Notes: generated by a model not told the origin, from the letters alone. DNA of 10,876 nt from Collinsella sp. (GCA_031295385.1 JAUMOL010000001.1:1-10876); one strand, 5' to 3'; shown: positions 1 through 6,807, numbered from the stretch's first letter. A program made the numbers and translations.

Positions 1-65
1 CTAAGCCCCATCGCGCCGAGAGTACTGCGGGGTCAGCCCGTGGGAGGCCAGGGCGCCGCTGACCG
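1..65 (+). rRNA. rrf: 5S ribosomal RNA, 3' part only
   Basis: The opening bases read as the 3' half of a bacterial 5S rRNA: a CTAAGCCCC stretch, then GCGCCGAGAGTAC (loop E region, GCCGATGGTA in E. coli), then GCGGGGTCAGCCCGTGGGAG, corresponding to the helix IV/loop D arm (GTGGGGTCTCCCCATGCGAGA in E. coli). The 5' half lies outside the window. The 3' end is estimated at about 63-67 by counting from the conserved AGGG near 50-53 and cannot be fixed without the pairing 5' strand. A strong terminator follows about 36 bases later, as expected at the end of an rRNA operon. Confidence 0.88.
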
Positions 66-100
66 GTGGACGGCACCGAGCCGTACGCTTGAACTTGGAA

Positions 101-130
101 GGGGGAGGCCTCGCGGCCTCCCCCTTTTTT
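101..130 (+). terminator. Intrinsic terminator of the rRNA operon
   Basis: GGGGGAGGCC (101-110) pairs perfectly with GGCCTCCCCC (115-124) around a TCGC loop and is followed directly by six T (125-130). This is a 10-bp GC-rich stem with a U tract, a textbook intrinsic terminator for plus-strand transcription out of the 5S gene. The six A that would follow on the opposite strand lie on the wrong side to terminate minus-strand transcripts. Confidence 0.93.
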
Positions 131-194
131 GCGTTTACGGGGCGTAAATGACTCAATTACACGAGACGATCTTATCGTTTTTGGTATTGAGCCC

Positions 195-662
195 TTATTT
201 AAAGAAGACAAATCGAATAACAAGGGCAACTGCTATGGCCACAATGATCAAAAGCAGGATTGTCAGTCGATGCTGCTTGCGTCGTTTACTTGATGAAACG
301 AAGATTGATTTTCCCTGTTTTGGCGTTTCGAGATAGCGAGCCGAATGCGTCAAGGTTTGCTTGGGTCGTGGACCTCTTTGTTGATGAGCGGCGGATGCTT
401 TCAGTGGCTCCTCACTAGCTGTGCTGTTTTTAGATAATGGTGCGTCTTTCAGATATACAGGGTCTCCCGAGGCGACGCCCATATGTTTACGTCCCGTTTG
501 GGCATCCTCGAGCGTTTGATATCGATTTCTCGTCACATATTCGGGCTCCGGATCATTAATGGGCTCTTGCGAGATGTGGGGGCGATGGAACCGTGGCGGC
601 TGCGTAGAAGTATCTTCGCCCTGCGTCGGCATAAACATATTGTTCTGGTTTTGGTCGTCCAT
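195..662 (-). CDS. Unrecognised protein with C-terminal membrane anchor
   Basis: This is a 155-residue protein of a family I do not recognise. Residues 1-125 are polar and rich in Gln, Pro, Ser, Thr and Lys, with no clear fold or motif, and look disordered. Residues 126-132 form a basic patch (KRRKQHR), directly followed by one hydrophobic helix (about 133-154, rich in Leu, Ile, Val and Ala) and a single terminal Lys. This is the layout of a tail-anchored protein with its N-terminal part in the cytoplasm. There is no signal peptide. The ATG at 662 is preceded by AAAGGG at a suitable distance, and a TACAAT box lies 39 bases upstream (702-707, minus strand). The gene is convergent with the rRNA operon and divergent from hsp20. 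Coding seems likely because start, RBS, promoter and membrane segment agree, but the composition gives no functional hint. Confidence 0.7.
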   Translation of the reverse strand: MDDQNQNNMFMPTQGEDTSTQPPRFHRPHISQEPINDPEPEYVTRNRYQTLEDAQTGRKHMGVASGDPVYLKDAPLSKNSTASEEPLKASAAHQQRGPRPKQTLTHSARYLETPKQGKSIFVSSSKRRKQHRLTILLLIIVAIAVALVIRFVFFK

Positions 663-701
663 GATGCCCTTTAGCTCGTTACCAACAACGTGTACGCGCT
701 C

Positions 702-707
702 ATTGTA
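702..707 (-). promoter_or_regulatory. Putative -10 box for the membrane-anchored protein gene
   Basis: On the minus strand the hexamer reads TACAAT followed by G. It matches boxes found before several other genes in this window and lies 39 bases upstream of the ATG at 662. No good -35 is visible at 16-18 bp. Confidence 0.45.
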
Positions 708-809
708 AGCCCCCTGTTATTTGTAGCTGCGAACATACTTGTTATTTAAGCTCTGGTTCAAAGAACCTTAACCTTATTAAAACCTGAGTCATACACACTT
801 AGATATGCT

Positions 810-839
810 TATAGTACTGGACTCAAAAAACTTTATAGT
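810..839 (+). promoter_or_regulatory. Putative hsp20 promoter, two tandem TATAGT boxes
   Basis: TATAGT occurs at 810-815 and again at 834-839, each a 5/6 match to TATAAT. Either would give a leader of roughly 90 to 120 bases before the hsp20 ATG at 939. Clear -35 partners are not visible, so an alternative sigma factor or activator remains possible. Confidence 0.35.
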
Positions 840-915
840 CGATGTATATATAAGCACTGTGTGGGCATATATAAGAGCGTCAAAAGAAGTCCCAGTCACC
901 TAGAAGATGGCTCGG

Positions 916-932
916 CAGTCCTAAAAGGAGTG
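916..932 (+). promoter_or_regulatory. Hairpin covering the hsp20 ribosome-binding site
   Basis: TCCT (919-922) can pair with AGGA (926-929), the core of the Shine-Dalgarno sequence AAAAGGAG (923-930), around an AAA loop. A G-G mismatch (918/930) and two more pairs (CA 916-917 with TG 931-932) extend the stem. Small leader hairpins of this kind are known as RNA thermometers in other small heat-shock genes (ROSE, FourU and the Synechocystis hsp17 type). The stem is short, so the assignment is tentative. Confidence 0.3.
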
Positions 933-938
933 GTAAAC

Positions 939-1370
939 ATGGCAAGCATGGTTCCTTATCGTTCGGTTTTTGGCGTTCGTCCTTCTGCTAGCTCGTTGTT
1001 CGATCTGTTTGATGATATGACCGACCTTGCAAACAACTCGATTGCTTCCAAGGCGTTCCCCGTTGACGTTGAGGATAAGGGCGATGGCTATGAGGTCAAG
1101 GCTTATCTGACCGGCGTCGCCAAGGACGATATCGATGTCGAGCTTAACGAGGGCCGTCTGTCCATTAGCGTGAATGTCGAGGAAGACGAGGAGAACGAGG
1201 GCAAGAACTTCCTGCAGAAGGAGTTCAGCTCGTACAGCGCGACGCGTGGCGTGTATCTTAAGGACGCTTCGAGCGAGGGCCTCTCGGCTAAGTACGCTGA
1301 CGGCATCCTGACCGTTACGGTTCCCAAGATCGTCGAGAAGAAGAACGTTACGAAGATCTCCATCGAATAA
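939..1370 (+). CDS. Small heat-shock protein, Hsp20/alpha-crystallin family
   Basis: This 143-residue cytoplasmic holdase chaperone would bind unfolding proteins without ATP and pass them to refolding chaperones. The alpha-crystallin domain spans about residues 39-130. It opens with FPVDVEDKGDGYEVKA (40-55), continues with LTGVAKDDIDVELNEGRL (57-74), where most relatives have LPGV, and ends with the conserved DGILTVTVPK (121-130). The C-terminal tail carries the I-x-I oligomerisation motif (Ile140-Ser-Ile142). The N-terminal arm (1-38) has the FDLFDDM stretch typical of IbpA/Hsp18 relatives. The ATG at 939 was chosen because AAAAGGAG lies 8 bases upstream; the frame stays open back to a GTG at 861, but that has no ribosome-binding site and adds 26 residues foreign to the family. 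The gene is monocistronic, with an AT-rich control region before it and a strong terminator after it. Heat-shock control is inferred from the family. Confidence 0.95.
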   Translation: MASMVPYRSVFGVRPSASSLFDLFDDMTDLANNSIASKAFPVDVEDKGDGYEVKAYLTGVAKDDIDVELNEGRLSISVNVEEDEENEGKNFLQKEFSSYSATRGVYLKDASSEGLSAKYADGILTVTVPKIVEKKNVTKISIE

Positions 1371-1402
1371 CTTCGTTGGTGTTCTTCGCTATTATAAGAC
1401 AA

Positions 1403-1438
1403 CAAAAGGGGCCGGGAAGCGATTCCCGGCCCCTTTTG
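1403..1438. terminator. Bidirectional terminator between convergent genes
   Basis: The arm 1403-1418 pairs perfectly with 1423-1438 (16 bp, GC core GGGGCCGGGAA) around a GCGA loop. The stem begins with CAAAA and ends with TTTTG, so a short U run is present on either strand. It lies 33 bases after the hsp20 stop and 15 bases after the stop of the minus-strand hydrolase gene, so it can end both transcripts. Confidence 0.9.
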
Positions 1439-1452
1439 CTGTTTAGGACAGT

Positions 1453-2262
1453 CTATTGAATGGTTGCTGGCCGATACTGGCTTGCGGGGCGTATCGAGAG
1501 TTTTCGCGATCCTTGGAGAAGGGTGGCGGAGCTGCCGAGCTCGTCATCCAGGGTTGCGGCTAGAGCTTTGGCATAGCTTTTGACGGTAAGGCTCGGACGA
1601 TTGTTGTCTTGGCTGATATGCATGGCAATGAGCTGTTCGGTGCGATCGGTAACAAGTTCGCGCGCGGCTTCGGCGGCTTGGCCATTGGAGAGGTGTCCCC
1701 TTGCAGACAGGATGCGCTCCTGAAGAAAGCGGGGATATTCTCCCTCGCGCAGCATGGTCACATCGTGGTTGCTTTCGAGTGCGAGGACTCGACAATCTTT
1801 GAGGGCGTTCATGGCTTGGCTCGATAGCTCTCCGGTGTCGGTGGCAAAGCCGATGGAATCATCGAGGGTGTCGAATCGATAACCGACTGGATTGATGACA
1901 TCGTGTGATGTTGAGTAGGTTTGCACGTGGATGCCGGCAATGGATAGGGTGTCACCGGGATCGAATTCCTCGACAGGCAGATGCGAAAGATTTTCTTTGC
2001 TCGAAAGAGTCCCCCTGCTGGCAAAGAGGGGGCCGTGCCAGTGCTTGCACCAGACATCGAGGCCCTTGATGTGATCGCTATGCTCATGAGTAATGAGAAG
2101 AGCCGAGACGTTGTCTGTCGAGAGCCCCAGTTCTGCCATGCGCTTTAATGTCTCGCGGCGAGACAGTCCGTCATCGACCATAATGAGCCCCTGCGGGCCC
2201 TCGATGAGTGCGCAGTTGCCTTTAGAGCCACTGCCGAGGATATGAAGGTGCAGACGAGACAT
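1453..2262 (-). CDS. Metallo-beta-lactamase-fold hydrolase, YycJ/WalJ type
   Basis: This 269-residue metal-dependent hydrolase belongs to the metallo-beta-lactamase superfamily. The N-terminus HILGSGSKGNCALIEG (7-22) is characteristic of the YycJ/WalJ group. The metal-binding motif is THEHSDH (58-64; His59, His61, Asp63, His64). Further likely ligands are His120 (TSHD), Asp142 (ATDTGE) and His215 (AMHISQDNN). The length fits the family (about 260-270 residues). Relatives are described as exonucleases or nucleases linked to the WalRK region in Firmicutes; here there is no walRK nearby, so the role is inferred from the fold only. I chose the ATG at 2262, since the frame stays open to 2343 but the extra 27 residues would overlap the tilS start and its promoter and match nothing in the family. 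The ribosome-binding site is weak (GGAA). The gene is divergent from tilS with only 48 bases between the starts. Confidence 0.9.
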   Translation of the reverse strand: MSRLHLHILGSGSKGNCALIEGPQGLIMVDDGLSRRETLKRMAELGLSTDNVSALLITHEHSDHIKGLDVWCKHWHGPLFASRGTLSSKENLSHLPVEEFDPGDTLSIAGIHVQTYSTSHDVINPVGYRFDTLDDSIGFATDTGELSSQAMNALKDCRVLALESNHDVTMLREGEYPRFLQERILSARGHLSNGQAAEAARELVTDRTEQLIAMHISQDNNRPSLTVKSYAKALAATLDDELGSSATLLQGSRKLSIRPASQYRPATIQ

Positions 2263-2276
2263 AAGATTCCAAAGGA

Positions 2277-2282
2277 TACAAT
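2277..2282 (+). promoter_or_regulatory. Putative -10 box of the tilS-hpt-ftsH unit
   Basis: TACAAT followed by G lies 28 bases upstream of the tilS ATG, within the 48-base gap to the divergent hydrolase gene. It fits the -10 pattern seen elsewhere in the window. The -35 region would fall inside the hydrolase coding region and no good hexamer is visible there. Confidence 0.45.
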
Positions 2283-2310
2283 GGGTGCGGACGAATAGAG
2301 GAGGAAGCAA

Positions 2311-3849
2311 ATGCCTACGGTATCTCAGCATTATGGACACCATGCCGTGCCTGGGGCAGTCGATGAGACCCGGACGAGGCAGCAGGCTGCTCCTGTCGTG
2401 CTCATGGTATCAGGCGGCGCGGACTCGACGGCACTGCTTCTTATGGCGTGCACATCAAAGCTGGATATCCAAGACGGACGCGGTGTTGCCCCCATTGCTC
2501 GCGAGCGCCTGCATGTGCTGCATGTAAACCATCATCTGCGCGGCAAGGCGTCCGATGGCGACGAGGCCTTTGTGCGTGAGCTCTGCGCGAAATATGGTTT
2601 ACCGCTGTGCGTGGAGCACGCTTATTTTGATGGGGAGTCGGGCAATATTGAGGCCGCGGCCCGCGAGGTGCGCTATGCCGCGGCGCGGAGGTATGTTCGC
2701 GAGCTCTGCGCCCAGACGGGGGCACCGCGAACGGCGGCTCGTATCTGCACCGCGCACACGTCTTCGGATCGCGCGGAAACGTTTTTGATGAACGCGATTA
2801 AGGGTTCGGGGCCCGCTGGCCTATCGAGCATTCCTCGCCGGAGGAATATCGTGGTGCGTCCCTTGCTCGACCTAACTCATGGCGAGCTCGTGGGCTATCT
2901 ACAGGTACATGGTCAGCCGTGGCGTGAAGACGAGAGCAATGAGGATATCTCGTATCTGCGAAACTACGTGCGCCATCGAGTAATGCCAGTGGTGGCGCAG
3001 CGCAACGCGAGCGTCTGCAAGACGATTGGCGCCGCCTGCGAGATCTTAGGCGATGAGGACGCGTTTTTGTCTCAGCTGTCGGCACAGGCGTTTCGAAGCT
3101 GTTTGCGCAAAGAGGCAGCGGGCGCGCTGGTGCTCGATGCCAGGCGCCTTGCTGCGGCCGAGATGGTAATCGCGCGGCGCATCGTGCGACTGGCGATTAA
3201 GCGCATCGATCCGGACGCTCGTCCAGAGATGCGACATGTGGAGCGAGTCCTTTCCTGCGTTGCCGAGGGTGCCGGCTCGGTCACGCTTCCGGCGGGGATT
3301 GACGCACGCATTGAGTTTGGCATGCTGGCGTTTAAGGCGCCGGCGGCTCGCGAGGGCCTGGTCGCGGACTGGGTTACCGTACCCGGTCGTTTGCCGTTGG
3401 GCGGGGGACGTATACTGGTCACAGAACCGATGACCGTTGAGCCGGGATGCGATATCGTGCGTCGCGCCCGTGAGCTTGCGGCTGCCGGGGAAGTGACAGC
3501 TTTGGTAGACGCGGCTGCCTTGGGTTTTGCCGACAGCGATAGTGAGCGGATCCTGGCGGGCTCGCGTGGCGAGATCCCTGCAGAGGCGCGATTGGCGCGC
3601 CTGTGGGTGGACGGTCCCGCACCGGGAGACGTGATGTGCCCGTTAGGAATGAGTGGCCGAAGCAAGAAGGTATCCGACTTGCTAGGCGAGGCTCGCATTC
3701 CCGTTTCCGAGCGCGCCGGCGTGCCCGTGGTGAGGACGGCGCCGGGAGGTGCCGTGGTGTGGGTCGCCGGAGTTCGCGCGGACGAACGTTTTAAATGCAC
3801 GGCGGCGACGCGTGTGGCTTATCTGCTTCGCGTGGTTGACGCGGATTAG
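2311..3849 (+). CDS. tilS: tRNA(Ile)-lysidine synthase
   Basis: TilS joins lysine to C34 of the CAU-anticodon tRNA-Ile using ATP, so that it reads AUA codons instead of AUG. The N-terminal PP-loop ATPase domain shows the signature SGGADST (34-40), then VNHHLRGKASDGDEAFVREL (72-91), NIEAAAREVRY (112-122), and KGSGPAGLSSIPRRR (164-178) with VRPLL and YLRNYVRHRVMP (215-226). The usual HHxDDxxET motif reads HTSSDRAET here (149-157). The C-terminal TilS domain is recognisable at GRSKKVSDLLGEARIPVSER (449-468) and VVWVAGVRADERFK (482-495). At 512 residues it is somewhat longer than the common 430-470, with a short N-terminal extension (1-28). The start at 2311 has a strong AGAGGAGGAAG ribosome-binding site. 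It leads the tilS-hpt-ftsH cluster known from Bacillus and many other bacteria. Confidence 0.95.
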   Translation: MPTVSQHYGHHAVPGAVDETRTRQQAAPVVLMVSGGADSTALLLMACTSKLDIQDGRGVAPIARERLHVLHVNHHLRGKASDGDEAFVRELCAKYGLPLCVEHAYFDGESGNIEAAAREVRYAAARRYVRELCAQTGAPRTAARICTAHTSSDRAETFLMNAIKGSGPAGLSSIPRRRNIVVRPLLDLTHGELVGYLQVHGQPWREDESNEDISYLRNYVRHRVMPVVAQRNASVCKTIGAACEILGDEDAFLSQLSAQAFRSCLRKEAAGALVLDARRLAAAEMVIARRIVRLAIKRIDPDARPEMRHVERVLSCVAEGAGSVTLPAGIDARIEFGMLAFKAPAAREGLVADWVTVPGRLPLGGGRILVTEPMTVEPGCDIVRRARELAAAGEVTALVDAAALGFADSDSERILAGSRGEIPAEARLARLWVDGPAPGDVMCPLGMSGRSKKVSDLLGEARIPVSERAGVPVVRTAPGGAVVWVAGVRADERFKCTAATRVAYLLRVVDAD

Positions 3850-3934
3850 CCCCTCGCACCAGCTGTTCTGTGCGGCGTTGACGGTATTCCCGCGCTGATG
3901 GTGCGCGGGCTGGAAAATATACCCCGTGCGCTGC

Positions 3935-3940
3935 TAGAAT
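3935..3940 (+). promoter_or_regulatory. Putative internal -10 box before hpt
   Basis: TAGAAT followed by G lies in the 148-base gap between tilS and hpt, 57 bases upstream of the hpt ATG. The gap also holds a 7-bp hairpin (CCCGCGC 3889-3895 with GCGCGGG 3903-3909) that lacks a T tract, so it is not a convincing terminator. The gap suggests that hpt-ftsH can be expressed separately from tilS. Confidence 0.35.
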
Positions 3941-3997
3941 GTGTAGTTCGCGTCCATACGGCGGTGTGTGGGCGATTAAGCACAAGAAAGGGTTGTC

Positions 3998-4546
3998 ATG
4001 GCTTCTCAACATCCGGATATCGAGAAGGTTCTGTTTACGCAGGAGGATATCGACGGCATCGTTTCTCGCCTGGGCGAGGAGATCACTCGCGACTACGCGG
4101 GTAAGGATCTGGTGCTGATCGCGGTTCTGCGCGGTGCCGTTGTCTTTATGGGCGACCTGATGCGCAAGATTGAGCTACCGACCAACATCGATTTCATGGC
4201 TGTTTCGAGCTATGGCGACGGTGTGAAGTCTTCGGGCATCGTGCGTATCATTAAGGATCTGGATATCGACATCCGTGGTCGCGACGTGCTGATCGTCGAG
4301 GACATTCTGGACTCGGGCCTGACCCTCAAGTACCTGATGAAGAACCTCGAGAGCCGCAAGCCCGCTTCGCTGGAGGTCGCTGCCTTCCTGTGGAAGGACG
4401 TTGAGGACCGCGTCTCGGCCATCACGCCCAAGTATGTTGGAACCCATTGCCCCGATGCCTTTGTGGTGGGCTACGGCCTCGACTATGCCGAGCGCTATCG
4501 TAACCTTCCGTATCTGGGCATTTTGAAACCGGAGGTTTATTCGTAA
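3998..4546 (+). CDS. hpt: Hypoxanthine phosphoribosyltransferase
   Basis: This 182-residue cytoplasmic enzyme of purine salvage transfers the phosphoribosyl group of PRPP to hypoxanthine (often also guanine), giving IMP (GMP). The PRPP-binding loop is VLIVEDILDSGLTL (97-110), with the paired acidic residues Glu101-Asp102. Other family landmarks are VLRGA (43-47), the mobile-loop segment SSYGDGVKSSG (70-80), and the purine-binding end FVVGYGLDYAERYRNLPYLG (155-174). The length fits the family exactly. The ATG at 3998 follows AGAAAGGG at good spacing. It ends one base before ftsH starts, so the two are translated from one message; the tilS-hpt-ftsH order is conserved in Bacillus. Confidence 0.97.
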   Translation: MASQHPDIEKVLFTQEDIDGIVSRLGEEITRDYAGKDLVLIAVLRGAVVFMGDLMRKIELPTNIDFMAVSSYGDGVKSSGIVRIIKDLDIDIRGRDVLIVEDILDSGLTLKYLMKNLESRKPASLEVAAFLWKDVEDRVSAITPKYVGTHCPDAFVVGYGLDYAERYRNLPYLGILKPEVYS

Positions 4547-4547
4547 G

Positions 4548-6677
4548 ATGCCCGACGACCATAACGATAACAATTCCCAGACTCCCCGGGAGCCTAAGAT
4601 CCCGGGGATGCCCGGAGGCAAGAAGCCCACGCGTACGGGCTGGCTGTATTTTATTTTGGCTTGCGCGCTTCTGGGCTACGCCTTCTTTAACATGGGCTCC
4701 GGCTTTGCCAATTCCAGCAATACCGTTAAGCTCGCGACGAGCGAGATGGTGAGCGCCATCAAGCAGGATCGCGTCGAAGATCTGACCTATACGGTTCAAG
4801 ACGGAAGCGTGACGGGTCATTACTGGAAGACGAAGAAGGACAAGGGCGATACGAGCGAGCTCAAGAGCTTCTCCTCGACCTATGTCGGCTCCGATTCGCT
4901 TGCCGAGCTCATGTCGGAGCACCCCGATACCAAGTACATCGTCAACACCAACGATCCCGATTTTTGGGGCGACTTGGCGATGAGTGTGCTTCCGACGATC
5001 GCCCTTATCGCCATCATGTTCTACTTTATGCGCCAGATGATGGGCGCCAACAACAGGAACATGCAGTTTGGCAAGACCAACGCCAAGACCAACGAGGCCA
5101 CACGCCCCAAGGTCAAGTTTGAAGACGTTGCCGGCGTGGACGAGGCAGTCGAGGAGCTCGAGGAGATCCGTGACTTTTTGAGCGATCCGGATCGCTATCG
5201 CAAGCTGGGCGCCAAGATCCCGCGTGGCGTGTTGCTGGTTGGCCCTCCGGGCACCGGTAAAACGCTGCTGGCCAAGGCCGTTGCCGGCGAGGCGGGCGTG
5301 CCGTTCTTTAGCATCTCGGGTTCCGACTTTGTCGAGATGTTCGTAGGTGTCGGCGCCAGCCGTGTGCGTGACCTCTTTAAGGAGGCCAAGTCCCAGGCCC
5401 CGTCGATCATCTTCATCGATGAGATCGATGCCGTGGGACGTCAGCGCGGAGCTGGCTTGGGCGGCGGTCACGACGAGCGCGAGCAGACGCTCAACCAGCT
5501 GCTGGTCGAGATGGACGGCTTTGAGGAAAGCGAGTCGGTCATCCTGATCGCTGCGACCAACCGTCCTGACATCCTGGATCCGGCATTGCTGCGTCCCGGC
5601 CGTTTTGACCGTCAGGTTACGGTCGACCGTCCGGATGTGAAGGGCCGCGAGCAGATCTTGCGCGTGCATGCCGAGAACAAGCCGATGGACGAGGACGTTA
5701 AGTTTGAGAAGCTCGCCCAGATGACCGTTGGCTTTACTGGTGCCGATTTGGCGAACCTGCTCAACGAGTCTGCGCTGCTGGCCGCTCGCCGTCATCGTTC
5801 CGTGATCTCGATGGACGAGGTCGAGGAGTCGATGGAGCGCGTGATTGCCGGACCGCAACGCAAGGGTCGCGTGATGACCGAGGCCGAGCGCACCACGATT
5901 GCCTACCACGAGAGCGGTCACGCCCTGGTGGGCCACATCCTGGAGCACTCCGATCCGGTCCACAAGATCTCGATCGTCAGCCGCGGCCAGGCGCTGGGCT
6001 ACACGCTGCAGCTTCCGCAGGAGGACCACTTCCTCAAGACCAAGAACGAGATGCTCGACGAGCTCGCCGTGTTCTTGGGCGGTCGCGTTGCCGAGGAGCT
6101 CATGTGCGATGATATTACGTCGGGCGCGAGCAACGATCTGGAGCGCGCAACCAAGATGGCGCGCGAGATGGTCACGCGCCTGGGCATGAGCGAGGAGCTG
6201 GGCACGCAAGTGTTTGGCGAGGCGCAACATCAGGTGTTCCTCGGTCGCGATTACGCCGATCATCAGGATTACTCCGAGGAGACGGCGCGCCGCATCGATA
6301 TCGAGGTTCAGCGCATCATGCGTGAGGCCCATCGTCGTGCGGTCGAGATCCTGGACGCCCGTCGCGATCAGCTCGATCTGATGGCGAAGGTGCTGCTTGA
6401 GCGCGAGACCGTCGAAGGCGACGCCGTGAATGCCCTGCTCGATAACGAGTGGGACGCCTACCTTGAGCGCGAGGGCGATATCCTGGCGGCCAAGGAGGAG
6501 CGCAATGCCAAGGCGGCTGGCTTGCCGACCAAGAAGCGCACGCCTCGTATGAGCGAGGAGGAGCTGGCGGCTGATGCCGCGGCCTTTGCGCAGGCGGCCA
6601 TGCAGGAGGATGCCGAGGCCGCGTCCGATGATGCTGGCGATGACCATACCGTCGTCGATGCCGATGCCGACAAATAG
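4548..6677 (+). CDS. ftsH: ATP-dependent zinc metalloprotease FtsH
   Basis: This 709-residue membrane-bound AAA+ protease degrades damaged membrane proteins and some regulators, working as a hexamer. In order: a polar cytoplasmic N-terminus (1-30), transmembrane helix 1 (about 31-49), an extracytoplasmic domain (about 50-142), transmembrane helix 2 (about 143-165), and the AAA domain with Walker A GPPGTGKT (232-239), Walker B IIFIDE (287-292) and the second region of homology ATNRPDILDPALLRPGRFDR (336-355). The protease domain follows with the zinc motif HESGH (454-458; most relatives HEAGH) and the third ligand Asp529 or 530 in SGASNDLERAT. The last 50 or so residues are an Ala/Asp/Glu-rich tail. 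It is longer than E. coli FtsH (about 644). The ribosome-binding site GGAGG lies inside the end of hpt; only one base separates the genes. A terminator follows. Confidence 0.98.
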   Translation: MPDDHNDNNSQTPREPKIPGMPGGKKPTRTGWLYFILACALLGYAFFNMGSGFANSSNTVKLATSEMVSAIKQDRVEDLTYTVQDGSVTGHYWKTKKDKGDTSELKSFSSTYVGSDSLAELMSEHPDTKYIVNTNDPDFWGDLAMSVLPTIALIAIMFYFMRQMMGANNRNMQFGKTNAKTNEATRPKVKFEDVAGVDEAVEELEEIRDFLSDPDRYRKLGAKIPRGVLLVGPPGTGKTLLAKAVAGEAGVPFFSISGSDFVEMFVGVGASRVRDLFKEAKSQAPSIIFIDEIDAVGRQRGAGLGGGHDEREQTLNQLLVEMDGFEESESVILIAATNRPDILDPALLRPGRFDRQVTVDRPDVKGREQILRVHAENKPMDEDVKFEKLAQMTVGFTGADLANLLNESALLAARRHRSVISMDEVEESMERVIAGPQRKGRVMTEAERTTIAYHESGHALVGHILEHSDPVHKISIVSRGQALGYTLQLPQEDHFLKTKNEMLDELAVFLGGRVAEELMCDDITSGASNDLERATKMAREMVTRLGMSEELGTQVFGEAQHQVFLGRDYADHQDYSEETARRIDIEVQRIMREAHRRAVEILDARRDQLDLMAKVLLERETVEGDAVNALLDNEWDAYLEREGDILAAKEERNAKAAGLPTKKRTPRMSEEELAADAAAFAQAAMQEDAEAASDDAGDDHTVVDADADK

Positions 6678-6688
6678 TCTTTGTGGCG

Positions 6689-6726
6689 AAAGCCTCCGCG
6701 GGGAAACCTGCGGAGGCTTTTTCTTT
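6689..6726 (+). terminator. Intrinsic terminator after ftsH
   Basis: AAAGCCTCCGC (6689-6699) pairs with GCGGAGGCTTT (6710-6720), an 11-bp stem, around a 10-base loop. It runs into a T-rich tail (TTTTTCTTTT from 6718). It starts 11 bases after the ftsH stop and closes the tilS-hpt-ftsH unit. Confidence 0.9.
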
Positions 6727-6745
6727 TGAGCGATATGGGGCCGCC

Positions 6746-6807
6746 TGTTGATTGGGGACAGACTTAAATGAGCGTTTTCACGCATTTAAGTCTGTCCCCA
6801 ATCAACA
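6746..6807. repeat. Perfect 25-bp palindrome, GGGGACAGAC type (REP/MITE-like)
   Basis: The arm 6746-6770 is the exact reverse complement of 6783-6807, around a 12-base spacer that can itself form a small CGT/ACG stem. The arm contains ATTGGGGACAGACTTAAATG. It has no T tract and follows the ftsH terminator, so it is not needed for termination. Palindromes with GGGGACAGAC/GTCTGTCCCC ends resemble, from memory, REP-like elements associated with Y1 (IS200-like/RAYT) transposases; no transposase is present here. The right arm ends about 30 bases before the -10 box of the aminotransferase gene. Confidence 0.85.

Larger units (their letters stand above)
663..938. promoter_or_regulatory. AT-rich divergent control region before hsp20
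   Basis: This gene-free stretch separates the membrane-anchored protein gene (minus) from hsp20 (plus). From about 710 to 880 it is far more AT-rich than the coding DNA. The minus-side promoter box is at 702-707. Toward hsp20 there are two TATAGT hexamers (810-815 and 834-839), spaced 24 bases apart, that could act as -10 boxes. An inverted pair TGAGTC (785-790) / GACTCA (820-825) flanks the first. Two near-identical ATATATAAG runs lie at about 844-873. I see no CIRCE element (TTAGCACTC-N9-GAGTGCTAA). Confidence 0.5.

Noticed and set aside
166..183. ACGAT-CTT-ATCGT followed by TTTT as a second terminator near the rRNA end
   Set aside because: The stem is only 5 bp and AT-rich, and the strong terminator at 101-130 already accounts for the rRNA operon end.
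861..938. Upstream GTG start extending Hsp20 by 26 residues
   Set aside because: There is no ribosome-binding site, and the extra residues do not belong to the family; the ATG at 939 has a strong one.
2281..2298. Five-codon leader frame (M-G-A-D-E-stop) just before tilS, preceded by AAAGGA
   Set aside because: Its ATG is part of the TACAATG -10 box, so it would lie upstream of the likely transcription start. A translated leader peptide is improbable.
3072..3800. 242-codon minus-strand frame opposite tilS
   Set aside because: It is a shadow of tilS, rich in Arg, Ser, Ala and Pro, without a motif.
4422..6785. 787-codon open frame on the minus strand opposite ftsH
   Set aside because: It mirrors ftsH and arises from the strong third-position codon bias of the real gene. 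The product is a Leu/His/Arg-rich sequence without recognisable motifs, and it also runs across the ftsH terminator and part of the palindrome.
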